NCBI GenBank assembly: GCA_014859105.1
Contig: JACUUX010000008.1
Coordinates: forward strand, 1 to 64,000
Direction of reading: 5' to 3'
From: Nitrospirota bacterium
GTDB taxonomy: Bacteria > Nitrospirota > Thermodesulfovibrionia > Thermodesulfovibrionales > SM23-35
DNA: 64,000 nt
Shown in pieces: positions 1 to 10,181 of the stretch. The notes below the pieces were generated by a model. It worked only from the letters and a program-made list of their open reading frames with translations, did no database searches and had not been told where the DNA came from. The first letter of the stretch is position 1; each line of letters opens with the position of its first letter. The position numbers and the translations under genes are program-made.

Positions 1-133
1 CATCCAAAATTGTAAGGTTATTCATCAAGTGAGCCTGAAAACATAATAGTGCACACGGGATTTTAGGACGATCAAACCGTCTTTTTATGTTTCAGAACAT
101 CTGCAAACGCAGAATTACAAAAATAGCTTATTT

Positions 134-592
134 TTAAAAATAATCATCCCAGTGAAAAATTAATGGTACTTTGTCTTCTTTCAGTAGCTTTGCAGCAACA
201 ACTTCGCCTACAAATAGCGTGTGATCGCCGGCGGTGAACATGTTCACCACTTTGCACTCTAAGAATGCCAATGCGGATTCGATTATCGGTGAGCCATTGG
301 GAGCATCGAAATAAGGAACATTCTGAAACTTATCCACCTTTCTCCCGCTTTTGAAACCGAATGCTGCAGCGAGATTCTGAATATCTTTATCCAATGTATT
401 TACCGCAAAGTAACCCGACTCCTTAATAAGATTGTGTGTAAATCTTGCTGGTGCGATCGAGAGCATGAGAAGCAGTGGCTGAAAGGATACCTGGGACACC
501 CATGCTGCCGTCATGCCGTTAATCCGTTCTTTTGTCCTGACCGTTACGATGTATACTCCATGTGATATGCCCTTTGATACAATGTCTTGCAT
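134..592 (-). CDS. Flavin reductase family protein (FMN-binding, HpaC-like)
   Basis: ORF 152 aa; TVRTKERINGMTAAWVSQVSFQPLLLMLSIA typical flavin reductase-like N-terminus. Confidence 0.8.
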   Translation of the reverse strand: MQDIVSKGISHGVYIVTVRTKERINGMTAAWVSQVSFQPLLLMLSIAPARFTHNLIKESGYFAVNTLDKDIQNLAAAFGFKSGRKVDKFQNVPYFDAPNGSPIIESALAFLECKVVNMFTAGDHTLFVGEVVAAKLLKEDKVPLIFHWDDYF

Positions 593-694
593 GTTTCCCC
601 CTTTCTGTTCCCTGGTTATAATATTATTATGTAACAGACAATAAATTCCTAATCTCTCTTGCTCTCAAGACAATAATCTATTTCTACCTTCTCG

Positions 695-934
695 TTATCC
701 TTTTGCCAGAAACCATTCACCGTTATTTTCGTCAAAATATATTCTGTATATATACCCATCACTGCCCACAACTTTAAAGAATCTTTTTCTACCTTTATCC
801 CTGAGGTCTTCTTTTATCCACATATCAATAATCTCGATAACATTTATTTCATCACCATAAAGAATAAAAGTTTTCGGCCTTTCCTCCCCTTTATAGCCTG
901 AATAAGAGATTACAATAATCTTTTCATAATTCAT
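695..934 (-). CDS. Small hypothetical protein (79 aa)
   Basis: ORF only; no recognised family. Confidence 0.4.
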   Translation of the reverse strand: MNYEKIIVISYSGYKGEERPKTFILYGDEINVIEIIDMWIKEDLRDKGRKRFFKVVGSDGYIYRIYFDENNGEWFLAKG

Positions 935-1113
935 AGCGAACTCTGTTCCAATGGTTGATACGTTAGGTTGTCATTCCCGCTTGTCGGGAATCCTTCTGAA
1001 TCCCCCTTGGTAAAGGGGGTTAGGGGGTTGTTCAAAGAAAGATTCTGGACAAGCCAGAATGACAGAATTATAAAACTTAAACAAGTTTTAAGATCTTTGA
1101 TGATTAATAGCAT
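929..1113. repeat. Dispersed ~185 bp repeat copy 1, containing GTCATTCCCGCTTGTCGGGAATC (970-992) / GATTCTGGACAAGCCAGAATGAC (1041-1063) inverted arms
   Basis: Near-identical flanks and arms recur at 30283-30470. Confidence 0.85.
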
Positions 1114-1239
1114 ATATAAATAATTTATAATACAATTAAATATGAAAAAACTTAAAAAGATTTGCATGGTCTTTTTAGCATATATTAATTCATAGAAAAC
1201 ATCAGATTACCAGGTATTCTATTTTGATGAGGGAGTAAA

Positions 1240-1689
1240 ATGCAGAAAGTAAAAAAAATAACCATTTATAATCTCAGCAAAAGTATCCTTGAGGAAGTGG
1301 ACAGGGTCTTAAAAACAGACGAAGAGTGGAAAAAGATTCTCGGCACTGAAGAATATAAAATTACGAGAAAGAAGGGGACAGAAAGGGCATTTACCGGAAA
1401 ATATCATGACCATAAAGAGAAGGGTATTTATCAATGTGTATGCTGCGGTACCGACCTGTTCAGTTCAGATGCAAAATTTGATTCAGGGACAGGCTGGCCG
1501 AGTTTCTGGGAACCTGTGTCCGGATATAACATTAAAATGCAGAGTGATAACTCATTTTTTATGAAAAGGACAGAAGTATTATGTGCCAGATGTGACGCTC
1601 ATCTCGGCCATCTATTTAATGACGGTCCGCAACCGACCGGACTTCGTTACTGTATAAATTCTGCTGCCTTGAAGTTCCTAAAGAGATGA
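1240..1689 (+). CDS. msrB: Peptide-methionine (R)-S-oxide reductase MsrB
   Basis: [41 protein letters not shown] motifs. Confidence 0.95.
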   Translation: MQKVKKITIYNLSKSILEEVDRVLKTDEEWKKILGTEEYKITRKKGTERAFTGKYHDHKEKGIYQCVCCGTDLFSSDAKFDSGTGWPSFWEPVSGYNIKMQSDNSFFMKRTEVLCARCDAHLGHLFNDGPQPTGLRYCINSAALKFLKR

Positions 1690-1882
1690 TAGCCACAGAG
1701 GAAGGAAAAAGAATGGTACTCTTGCTGCTCTGGAGGAGGAAATAGACAGCTTCCGTCTGTCTCCTGAAGCACGTGAAATACTTCGAGATATCGTTATTGC
1801 TTTTGAAAAGAGAAGATGGAAAGTAACCTGCATGCTGTGAATTTTGATACATAATAAAGGGCACTGGTGTAATATATATTTG

Positions 1883-2611
1883 ATGCCTAAAACAGCGGGT
1901 ATAATTATAATCGGGGATGAGATACTCTCAGGTAAAACCAAGGATGACAATTCCTTTTTTATGGTTCAGGAATTATGGTCTCATGGAATATATCTGCGCC
2001 GGATAAGTATTATTCCCGATGTAATTGACGAAATAGCCGAGGTGGTTAAAAATTTCTCAGAAAAATTTGATTATGTATTTACTTCTGGAGGGATAGGACC
2101 TACACATGATGATGTTACCATAGAGGGCATATCAAAGGCATTCGGTGTTAAACCGATGATTCATGAAACTCTGAAGGAATTCCTCAAAAGAAAGCAGGCA
2201 GAACTGTCACCTGAACAGTTGAAAATGGCTGAGGTGCCGGAGGGGGCCGAACTTATCAACGATAGTACCATCGGGTTCCCTTTAATTAAATTCAGAAATA
2301 TTTTCATATTTCCGGGGATCCCTCAGCTGCTCAAGAAAAAATTTTTTGTAATAGAAAAATCATTCCATGAGCCACGAATATATCTGAAAAAGATTTATGT
2401 AAAAGAATCAGAACCTATGATTGCACCTGTACTCAATGAAATAGTAAAGACATATACAAATGTAAAAATCGGCTCTTATCCGGTAATGGATAATACCGAG
2501 TATACAGTGAAGATCACATTAGAATCTCAGGACGAACTGTGTCTTAACACAGCTGTTGAAAATCTCCTGTTGAAAATAGCTAAAGAAAAATTGGTAAGGG
2601 TAGCTGAGTGA
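1883..2611 (+). CDS. Molybdopterin-binding / CinA N-terminal-like protein
   Basis: MPKTAGIIIIGDEILSGKTKDDN...FTSGGIGPTHDDVT; internal start at 1883 preferred over 1844. Confidence 0.85.
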   Translation: MPKTAGIIIIGDEILSGKTKDDNSFFMVQELWSHGIYLRRISIIPDVIDEIAEVVKNFSEKFDYVFTSGGIGPTHDDVTIEGISKAFGVKPMIHETLKEFLKRKQAELSPEQLKMAEVPEGAELINDSTIGFPLIKFRNIFIFPGIPQLLKKKFFVIEKSFHEPRIYLKKIYVKESEPMIAPVLNEIVKTYTNVKIGSYPVMDNTEYTVKITLESQDELCLNTAVENLLLKIAKEKLVRVAE

Positions 2612-2737
2612 TAGCAACATCTGCATTAATCGGGTTAATTAAAGAGGCTTGAGCTGAAAATCTACCTTATCCTCCTCTGTCTATACATTCTCAAGGAGGC
2701 TTTTGAATACTTGCTGCAATACTTAAATCTCAGACAT

Positions 2738-3898
2738 ATGGAGAAATTCAGCCTTTCAGTTCCACCTGAATTCGAGGGGAAAATAGATGAGACTTTTCTT
2801 AAAAAAGCCCATGAATATATAAAAGACAAAACCCGATTCAGTTTTGTTTCATCTATATTCGGCAACATTATAACTATCTTTTTCATTTTTGGGGGCCTGT
2901 TAGACATCTATAATTCATGGATTTTCTCTTTTAAATGGCCTTTCATTTTGAAAGGATTACTCTTTTTTCTTCTGTTAAGTTATGTGAGCACGTTTATTTC
3001 TTTGCCGTTCAATTTATACAGTGCATTCAAGATCGAGAATAAATATGGTTTTAATACTATGACTCCGAAGTTATGGGTAACTGATTTCATAAAAACAATC
3101 ATACTTTCTACCGTCCTTATAACAGTAATAGTCTCAATCGCTTTATGGATAATTCAATCGAGCCCCAATTACTGGTGGATCTGGATTTGGGGATTTTTCT
3201 TCATCTTCAGCCTTTTTATGATGTATATTTCTCCGTATGTAATTGAACCACTCTTTAATAAATTTACACCTGTTGATGAGAAAGGGCTTGAGGATAAGAT
3301 TAAGGAACTGATGCAAAAGGTCAATATCAGGGTCAGCAGGGTTTTCAAAATGGATGCCTCGAAAAGAAGCCGTCACACAAATGCATATTTTTCAGGTATC
3401 GGAAGGGTCAAGAGAATAATCCTTTATGATACGCTTCTTGAAAAAATGGATTATGACGAAATACTCGCTGTCCTTGCGCATGAGGCAGGTCACTGGAAGA
3501 AAAAACATATTTTGAAGACGATTATGGCTGTAGAAATTGTCTCTTTAATTGGCACCTACATATCTTTCAGGATTATACAATCCAATCTCCTGACAGATAT
3601 TTTTTACATCAGTCACGAAACTTTTTTTGCAAAGGTTATTATTCTCGCATTTATAGGGAGTATTATGTCTTTCCCTTTTATTCCCCTCAGCAATTATATT
3701 GCAAGACGTTTCGAAAAAGAGGCAGACAGTTTCGCCTGTAAACTGACTGGTAATAAATATGCTATGACCGGTGCTCTGATAAAGCTTTCAAAGGATAATC
3801 TTTCAAACCTCCATCCCCACCCTCTTTATGCAGCGATTTATTATTCACATCCGCCTGTAATACAACGTATAAGGGCGATTAAAACTCTGCAGGGTTAA
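2738..3898 (+). CDS. M48 family metalloprotease (Ste24/CAAX prenyl protease-like)
   Basis: Multi-TM, AHEAGHWKKKH zinc motif; start at MEKFSL assumed. Confidence 0.9.
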   Translation: MEKFSLSVPPEFEGKIDETFLKKAHEYIKDKTRFSFVSSIFGNIITIFFIFGGLLDIYNSWIFSFKWPFILKGLLFFLLLSYVSTFISLPFNLYSAFKIENKYGFNTMTPKLWVTDFIKTIILSTVLITVIVSIALWIIQSSPNYWWIWIWGFFFIFSLFMMYISPYVIEPLFNKFTPVDEKGLEDKIKELMQKVNIRVSRVFKMDASKRSRHTNAYFSGIGRVKRIILYDTLLEKMDYDEILAVLAHEAGHWKKKHILKTIMAVEIVSLIGTYISFRIIQSNLLTDIFYISHETFFAKVIILAFIGSIMSFPFIPLSNYIARRFEKEADSFACKLTGNKYAMTGALIKLSKDNLSNLHPHPLYAAIYYSHPPVIQRIRAIKTLQG

Positions 3899-3953
3899 AT
3901 GTTTTTAAACTGAAAAAGGTTGAAAAATTCTTTAATAAAGCTATAATTTAGAT

Positions 3954-4256
3954 ATGGATTTTACAGATGCTCACCTAAATAAACGTTATATGAAAGACCC
4001 CTCCGTTGTTTTCAGAAAAATCGCCGAAGAGTTTATCATGGTACCCATTAAAGAGAAGGCTCAGGATGTCGAGAGTATCTATACTATGAACGAAGTGGCG
4101 GGGCGTATCTGGGAACTTATTGACGGAGAAAAAAGTCTTTTCGAGATAAAAAATGTAATTATAGATGAATTCGAAGTGGGACCGGAGGTAGCTGAAAAAG
4201 ACCTCGTCGAGTTTATCAATCAGTTGGAGCAGATAGGTGCTGTAAGGAATATCTGA
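3954..4256 (+). CDS. PqqD family peptide-chaperone protein
   Basis: MNEVAGRIWELIDGEKSLFEIKNVIIDEFEV typical PqqD. Confidence 0.85.
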   Translation: MDFTDAHLNKRYMKDPSVVFRKIAEEFIMVPIKEKAQDVESIYTMNEVAGRIWELIDGEKSLFEIKNVIIDEFEVGPEVAEKDLVEFINQLEQIGAVRNI

Positions 4257-4670
4257 GATGGAATGCCCTCAAATTCGTAACTACATATACCGATTTCAGC
4301 AGCCGTATTCATGATAAGACAGCCTCTCAACGGATACCTATAAAATGAAGCAGAACAACTATATTGTGATTGATATAGCGGGCATGGCGATTTCTATTAC
4401 TGCTGACGCATATAACAGGCATCATGATATTATCAGAATAAAGAAGTCTTATAAAAAGTTTATCTCTACTAAAGAACCAGAAATAACCTTTAAAGCACAC
4501 TCTTGTTTTTGAAAAAACAGGATTGCGGGAAACCTATATAAAAAAATGGGATTCAGAAAGATTTCAATCCCTGCATTTAGATGAACAATTAGAAAAAGAA
4601 GTTCAGCAGGGTCAGCCCCGGCGTATTATAATTTCCCGAACCTTACAAAATATAAATTGGAAATAAAATA
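4257..4670 (+). pseudogene. Remnants of a PqqD-associated radical SAM N-terminus and an HprK-like protein
   Basis: 4277-4348 reads VTTYTDFSSRIHDKTASQRIPIK*; 4345 onward reads MKQNNYIVIDIAGMAISITADAYNRHHDIIRIKKSYKKFISTKEPEITFKAHSCF*, then a shifted frame ...KHTLVFEKTGLRETYIKKWDSERF. Confidence 0.55.
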
Positions 4671-4696
4671 GACAAAAATGGAAAACAGAAATCGAA

Positions 4697-5203
4697 TTGT
4701 TAGGAGGCAAGACAATTTCATATATTATAATTGACGGATATAATTTAATTGGCATATATCATAAGGATCTCAAAAAACAACGTGAACAGTTAATCGATTC
4801 TCTTATTGAATACAGAAAGAGAAAAGGCCATCAAGTGACGGTTGTGTTTGACGGATGGAAGACAGGAGGCGGAAAGGAGAGTCAATCAGTGATTAGCGGA
4901 ATAAAGGTTATCTATTCGAGGATTGGTGATAAAGCCGATTCTGTAATCAAACGTATAATTTCTACAGAAAGACGAGAGTGGATTGTCGTTACATCAGACA
5001 GAGATATCGCAGATTATGCCTGGGCTACAGGTTCTGTCCCCTTATCTTCAGAAGATTTCCTTAATTTATTCGTAAGAAAAGGATCTTTTGACCTCGAGCG
5101 GGAAGAATATGACGAGGAATATAAAGAACCACGAAGAAGAGGGAATCCGAGAAGATTATCCAGAAAAGAAAGGGCTATCTTAAGGGCATTGAATAAGATT
5201 TGA
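4697..5203 (+). CDS. NYN domain (YacP-like) protein
   Basis: IIIDGYNLIG...VVFDGWKTGG...WIVVTSDRDIADYA. Confidence 0.85.
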   Translation: MLGGKTISYIIIDGYNLIGIYHKDLKKQREQLIDSLIEYRKRKGHQVTVVFDGWKTGGGKESQSVISGIKVIYSRIGDKADSVIKRIISTERREWIVVTSDRDIADYAWATGSVPLSSEDFLNLFVRKGSFDLEREEYDEEYKEPRRRGNPRRLSRKERAILRALNKI

Positions 5204-6093
5204 TGAGGAGTGTTATAAGGTTAATACTCAAACAAAGGCCGGCAGACACAGTTAATATCATATTTCTTTTATTCCTCGTAGTATTGACCGTTGTTTTTCA
5301 TAAAGGTTTACCAAAAACCACTTTTCTTATCAGCCTTTACACGACACTTATTGCTGCCCAGTTTATTCTTATAAGAATTAAAGATAAGGGAAAATTTTTA
5401 CATTTTTTTTATGACCTGATTTTCCCGACTCTGTGCATACTTCTTATTTTTGACAGCCTTGAATGGGTGGTACATTACATAAACTCTGAGGACATTGATC
5501 CTATATTAATACAGCTTGATTATCTTATATTTAATGGACATCCTACAGTCATGCTTGAAAGAATTATGCATCCTCTCCTTACAGATCTGATGCAAATTGC
5601 CTATTCAACATATTATTTCATCCCGATAATCTTCGGCATCATACTTTTAAAGACTAAAAAAAGAGAAGAATTTAATAGGTCATTATTTCTAATTTTATTC
5701 TGTTTTTATCTGTCTTATGTCGGATACATTCTATTTCCGGCATTAGGCCCGAGATTTACGATAGACCATCTCCAGACCGCCGAACTTCAAGGTTTTATTA
5801 TTGCAGAGCGGTTACAGGAGCTGATAAACCGCCTTGAGGGGATCAAAAGAGATGCCTTCCCGAGCGGGCATACTGCTGTAACCGTACTTGTTCTGTATCT
5901 TGCATATAAATTTAATAAAATTTATTTCTGGATATGCCTGCCTGTTGTTTCAGCGCTTGTTTTTTCGACGGTTTATTGTCGTTATCATTATTTTGTGGAT
6001 ATCATAGCTGGCTTTATACTTACAATTTTAACCGTATTAATAGGGGAAATGGCTTATAAATGGTGGATGAAACAGCAATCAAATCAATATTAA
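5200..6093 (+). CDS. PAP2 superfamily membrane phosphatase
   Basis: KRDAFPSGHTAVTV ... RYHYFVDIIAG. Confidence 0.85.
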   Translation: MMRSVIRLILKQRPADTVNIIFLLFLVVLTVVFHKGLPKTTFLISLYTTLIAAQFILIRIKDKGKFLHFFYDLIFPTLCILLIFDSLEWVVHYINSEDIDPILIQLDYLIFNGHPTVMLERIMHPLLTDLMQIAYSTYYFIPIIFGIILLKTKKREEFNRSLFLILFCFYLSYVGYILFPALGPRFTIDHLQTAELQGFIIAERLQELINRLEGIKRDAFPSGHTAVTVLVLYLAYKFNKIYFWICLPVVSALVFSTVYCRYHYFVDIIAGFILTILTVLIGEMAYKWWMKQQSNQY

Positions 6094-6284
6094 GTCTTTT
6101 ATTATCTTTTAAAAATTTTGGTTATTTGGTTATAATCATTCAGCAGTATAATTTATCAATTACCAATTAAAAATTTATCGAGGAGGTGATATTTGGAGGT
6201 CAGATTCTTTACTATTACTTGTTCATCGATTAATTATTATGGAAGACACAATCAGTAAGAAAAAATTATTAGCAGGAGGTTAAT

Positions 6285-7076
6285 ATGTGTAGAAGAATCG
6301 GCTCTGTCATTTTATCTTTACTTTTATTAGGCCTTGTTTTTGGGTGCAAGCCTGCCGAGAAGCCAGCAGAAAAACCTGCTGAGACCGTGAAGAAAGAAGT
6401 ACATTGGGGCTATCAGGGAGAAGGTGCACCTGAATTTTGGGGTACTTTAAAACCAGAGTACGCCCTGTGTGGCACCGGTAAATCACAATCTCCAATCGAC
6501 TTTAATAAGACCTATGAGACAAAGTTAGAGGATATTCAATTTTTTTACAAAGAGACACCATTGAGGATAATTAATAATGGTCATTCTATTCAGGTTAGTT
6601 ATGAACCGGGTAGTTATATAACAGTAGATGAAGAAACATATGAACTTGTTCAATTCCATTTCCATGCTCCGAGCGAGCATACGATAAAAGGCAATTTCCA
6701 CGATATGGAATTACACCTGGTTCATAAGAATGAAAGTGGAGAAATTGCTGTTGTTGGTGTTTTCATGAAGAAAGGAAAGCCAAATAGAATAATTCAGGTG
6801 CTCTGGGATAATATTCCGCAAGAAATCAATAAGGAAAATTTAGTGACTGGAATTTCTGTAAATGCCTCTGGCCTTTTACCCGGAGACAAAGATTACTATC
6901 ACTATTTTGGTTCTCTTACTACCCCTCCCTGTACTGAAGGTGTGAACTGGAGTGTATTGAAAACAGCGATCGAGGTATCAGAAGAACAGATGCAGAAATT
7001 CAGGTTAGTTATGGGAGTAGATAATAATCGACCTGTAAAACCGCTTAATAAACGATTTGTATTAGAATCCCGATAG
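6285..7076 (+). CDS. Alpha-type carbonic anhydrase, lipoprotein
   Basis: Lipobox LVFGC; HWGYQG..SQSPIDF..QFHFHAPSEH..LHLVHKN..TTPPCTEGVNW. Confidence 0.95.
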   Translation: MCRRIGSVILSLLLLGLVFGCKPAEKPAEKPAETVKKEVHWGYQGEGAPEFWGTLKPEYALCGTGKSQSPIDFNKTYETKLEDIQFFYKETPLRIINNGHSIQVSYEPGSYITVDEETYELVQFHFHAPSEHTIKGNFHDMELHLVHKNESGEIAVVGVFMKKGKPNRIIQVLWDNIPQEINKENLVTGISVNASGLLPGDKDYYHYFGSLTTPPCTEGVNWSVLKTAIEVSEEQMQKFRLVMGVDNNRPVKPLNKRFVLESR

Positions 7077-7153
7077 GGACTTACTTCAAAATTAGAAGAA
7101 GATAAAAAGTTTTTCATCTTGAAGAGGATATTCACAAGATGTGATAAAGCTGA

Positions 7154-7209
7154 CTCAAAAAAGCGCCTGTAACTCATTGATGCAATAAGCATTACATGCG
7201 CTTTTTGAG
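7154..7209. terminator. Long imperfect hairpin CTCAAAAAAGCGCCTGTAA / TTACATGCGCTTTTTGAG, probable bidirectional terminator
   Basis: Near-perfect inverted repeat after the carbonic anhydrase gene. Confidence 0.75.
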
Positions 7210-7250
7210 CAGCCTATTTTAAATACTCTTATAATTTTATATGCTATCTA

Positions 7251-7964
7251 ATGAATGATATTATGCAGGAGAGAAGACATTATCAGAGATTTTCTGTAGA
7301 TATAATGGACATCCACGGTAAGATCTTGTTTGCCAGTGATGTAAAAATACTTAACATCAGTATAGGAGGCATTCTGTTAAAAGCAGATAAGAGATTGAAC
7401 ATAGGGAGAAGTTATATACTTAAACTGGAGAATAGAGGCAAGAATTTGACCATACAGGGAACTGTAGTACGGTGCACACTCAGTGAAAGCCAGAGAGTAC
7501 AGGGTAATATCATTCCGATATATACTGCGGGCATGCAATTTACAAATCTTTCAAATGAGAAAATGAATGAGATTGCGGACTTCATTAAGGATAATTTTAT
7601 TGATTATCAGAATCGAGAGGTTTTTAAGCCGGATATGTTTAAAATGAGCGGTATCAGGCTTCATGTGAGATTTCATATTGATGACCCGGAGAAAGCTACA
7701 GTGCATTACTTCGATGTTTATAAAGTAACGAAAATAAGTCTGAACGGCATGCTTATAGAAAGCGAAGAAGCAGTGAAAGTAGAGGATAAACTACCCATGG
7801 AAATGACACTTTCAGAGAATGAAATACTAAGATTTTTTGGAAGAATTTCCAGATGCCAACCGATAAAAGACACAGACCCTTCGCGGTATGAAATTGGTAT
7901 AGAATTTATCGAAATATCCGAACAGGAAAAGACGAGGTTAAAGACATTTATCAATTCACTTTAA
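7251..7964 (+). CDS. PilZ domain protein (two PilZ-like modules)
   Basis: ERRHYQRFSVDI ... ILNISIGGILLKAD; second module later in the ORF. Confidence 0.8.
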   Translation: MNDIMQERRHYQRFSVDIMDIHGKILFASDVKILNISIGGILLKADKRLNIGRSYILKLENRGKNLTIQGTVVRCTLSESQRVQGNIIPIYTAGMQFTNLSNEKMNEIADFIKDNFIDYQNREVFKPDMFKMSGIRLHVRFHIDDPEKATVHYFDVYKVTKISLNGMLIESEEAVKVEDKLPMEMTLSENEILRFFGRISRCQPIKDTDPSRYEIGIEFIEISEQEKTRLKTFINSL

Positions 7965-8445
7965 GATAGAAATAAAGGTTTTTAATAAATTGTTTACATC
8001 AATAAAAAAAGGACTGTAGAAGCTTCATTTATTCCTTCTCCCGTAAGGAGGAGATCCATAATCTCTCCACCTCAGAACTCAAAAGTTCTTCGGGTGTAAA
8101 TAATTTCAAGTGCTTCATTCTCCATATATAATCCTCCAAAAAATTCTCTTTTCAAATAGATTATTCTGATAATTCTTCATATTTGCGCAGCAGATATGCT
8201 TTCAGGCTTGTACTCTGTCTTTTCGAGAGGTCGAACTGTAATTATGAAACTTACATCCAAAAATGATTGAAGTAAATTACTTTTTCTTTTAAGACAAAAT
8301 GCCAGACTACCGGACAGTTTACCTGGCAAAAAAATCACCTTAATTTCTAAAAATACAATAATATCAAAATCTTATATTCTGGCATATATTTTGCTTCTTA
8401 ATAATAAACAACCGCCAATTTCAAATCATAAAAAGGGGGTGATAT

Positions 8446-8544
8446 ATGAGAATCGAAAAGGTATAAAAAAGGCTTCAACAGCCTGCAAATGCAAAAGTTC
8501 TTGTTAGTGAGAATGCTGTTCAAGTAGATAACGTAAATTTTTAG
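8446..8544 (+). pseudogene. Possible small ORF interrupted by in-frame TAA at codon 7
   Basis: MRIEKV*KRLQQPANAKVLVSENAVQVDNVNF* after GGGGGTGAT. Confidence 0.3.
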
Positions 8545-8561
8545 AAACAGGGAGGTAAATT

Positions 8562-8852
8562 ATGGATGTAAATACTTTTTGTAGCTCTATGCAAGCAGAA
8601 CTTACAGGATGGAAGGCAAAAGCTTATGACATCGTTCGTAAAATAGAAAAGTTGCCAACCGGGGATAAAGATAAGGTTTTCTCTGAAGTAAACGATCTTC
8701 ACATTCTCATTGAGGAACTAAACGATAGAATAAGCAAACTTCAAAAAGAGTGTCCGGTTGATTGGAGCTCAATGAAAAATGATATAACATCGAAAATTAC
8801 TCACCTGCAGACTAAGTGTCAGGAAATAGGCGAGAAAGGTTACTGGGGGTAG
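8562..8852 (+). CDS. Hypothetical helical protein (96 aa)
   Basis: ORF with RBS (gggaggtaaatt). Confidence 0.6.
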   Translation: MDVNTFCSSMQAELTGWKAKAYDIVRKIEKLPTGDKDKVFSEVNDLHILIEELNDRISKLQKECPVDWSSMKNDITSKITHLQTKCQEIGEKGYWG

Positions 8853-8949
8853 GCAGAGTTTTTGTTCAGCAAGCAGTAGACTTTACAAATTAAATTGTGT
8901 CGATATGGATCTTGGTAATACATAAGCCTATCATACCAGTCAGAGTTAT

Positions 8950-8997
8950 TTCCGCACTGTAGATACATCAAATTACGGGGTTTTATACAGTGCGGAA
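8950..8997. repeat. Perfect 12-bp inverted repeat TTCCGCACTGTA...TACAGTGCGGAA
   Basis: Arms 8950-8961 and 8986-8997. Confidence 0.8.
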
Positions 8998-9366
8998 TAT
9001 TTTTCCGCAATTTAAAAATATGATCTTCACCTCTTTTTCCCTGAGACGGGGTAGGGTCACTTTTTCTGAGATTGATAGGGGTTAACGGTCTATCCCTTTC
9101 TCTCACTTGAAATGGGTTTTTGCGGAGAATGCTAAAATTGACCTAATAGATACTTAATGATTTAAAGTTCTTTTGGGGATTCCACCTCCTACTATTGAAT
9201 TTGAAGGATTGATTCAACTGCAACATTTTTTCATCTACTTCCCATCATGATCATTTGTGCTTGGGTGCGCATAGCACCTACAGTCTTTACTTTTAAATGT
9301 TCCATGAATTAATAATTGTGTGTAGAAATGTTCATGCTTTTTTATGGCTTAGTGACCACTGCCTTT

Positions 9367-9786
9367 TTAATACTTCTTTGAGCGTGGTGGATAGTATTTT
9401 TTATGTAGTTTATGCCACGGGCCCTTTTTATCTTTACTGTAATACCATTTCCCACCATACTGGTAGTAATAGATATTGCTATAGAAATAAATAGGTCTTT
9501 CAGGATGCAAAACCACAGGGGGAAGCGGTTGAACTATGATGTGCGGTGGGGGCTGAACTATAACGGGCGCCCCGATTACGACTGTCGCTGGAAGAGGTTC
9601 TAAGTATGTCCCCTCAGGGGTAACATGCGCCACACAACTAAATAGAAAAGAACTCATGATCAATATAGCAAAAAACTTTTTCGTTCTGCCCTCCTTGTTT
9701 AGCTTATCCTTTAAATTAATATACGCGAAAAAATATAAAGAAACAATGAAGAGAATATGAAAAATCATAAAGATAGTTTTAGGCAT
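9367..9786 (-). CDS. Pro/Tyr-rich putative lipoprotein
   Basis: SSFLFSC lipobox, PPPHIIVQPLPPV, YYPPRSKKY C-terminus; start uncertain. Confidence 0.6.
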   Translation of the reverse strand: MPKTIFMIFHILFIVSLYFFAYINLKDKLNKEGRTKKFFAILIMSSFLFSCVAHVTPEGTYLEPLPATVVIGAPVIVQPPPHIIVQPLPPVVLHPERPIYFYSNIYYYQYGGKWYYSKDKKGPWHKLHKKYYPPRSKKY

Positions 9787-9905
9787 AAATCATGCAGATT
9801 ATCAGATGAAATATTTTATTATAGAAATGCTTTTAAAAATCATACTTCCGGGAAGAACTTATTGGGCCATATTCCCAGGACATCAGACTTTTGCTCACCA
9901 ATATG

Positions 9906-10181
9906 TCACTTAAATTTCAGTCCTGCTTTATAGTAAAGACCACCTGCACTGCTCCAACGTACCACAGCAATTTTAGAAAGAGGATTAACTATTTTTAGAA
10001 GAATCTTTTCTCCATTTTTCAAAGGACAGGTCGTCAGTAGACACATGCCTGATTCACTCATGTCAGAAATAATTCCATAAATAGACTTATCGTCGGATGA
10101 GGAATTCATGGAATATTCTATTACCTTATTAAGGAGAGTACGTTCATGCTTTCTTCTATTGCGTAACTTCAGCTTTTTCAT
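9906..10181 (-). CDS. PilZ domain protein
   Basis: RNRRKHERTLLNKVIEYS...GIISDMSESGMCLLT. Confidence 0.75.
   Translation of the reverse strand: MKKLKLRNRRKHERTLLNKVIEYSMNSSSDDKSIYGIISDMSESGMCLLTTCPLKNGEKILLKIVNPLSKIAVVRWSSAGGLYYKAGLKFK

Noticed and set aside
931-1167. ORF 931-1167 (-) as a protein
   Set aside because: It is translated dispersed repeat DNA (LSLNNPLTPFTKGDSEGFPTSGNDN), recurring at 30285-30734; not treated as a gene.
1690-1840. Possible coding remnant GTLAALEEEIDSFRLSPEAREILRDIVIAFEKRRWKVTCML after msrB
   Set aside because: Protein-like composition, but no start codon and no recognisable family; too weak to call.
4476-4484. TGA in the HprK-like remnant as a possible Sec codon
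   Set aside because: The frame after TGA does not continue the family; similarity shifts frame, so decay is more likely than recoding.
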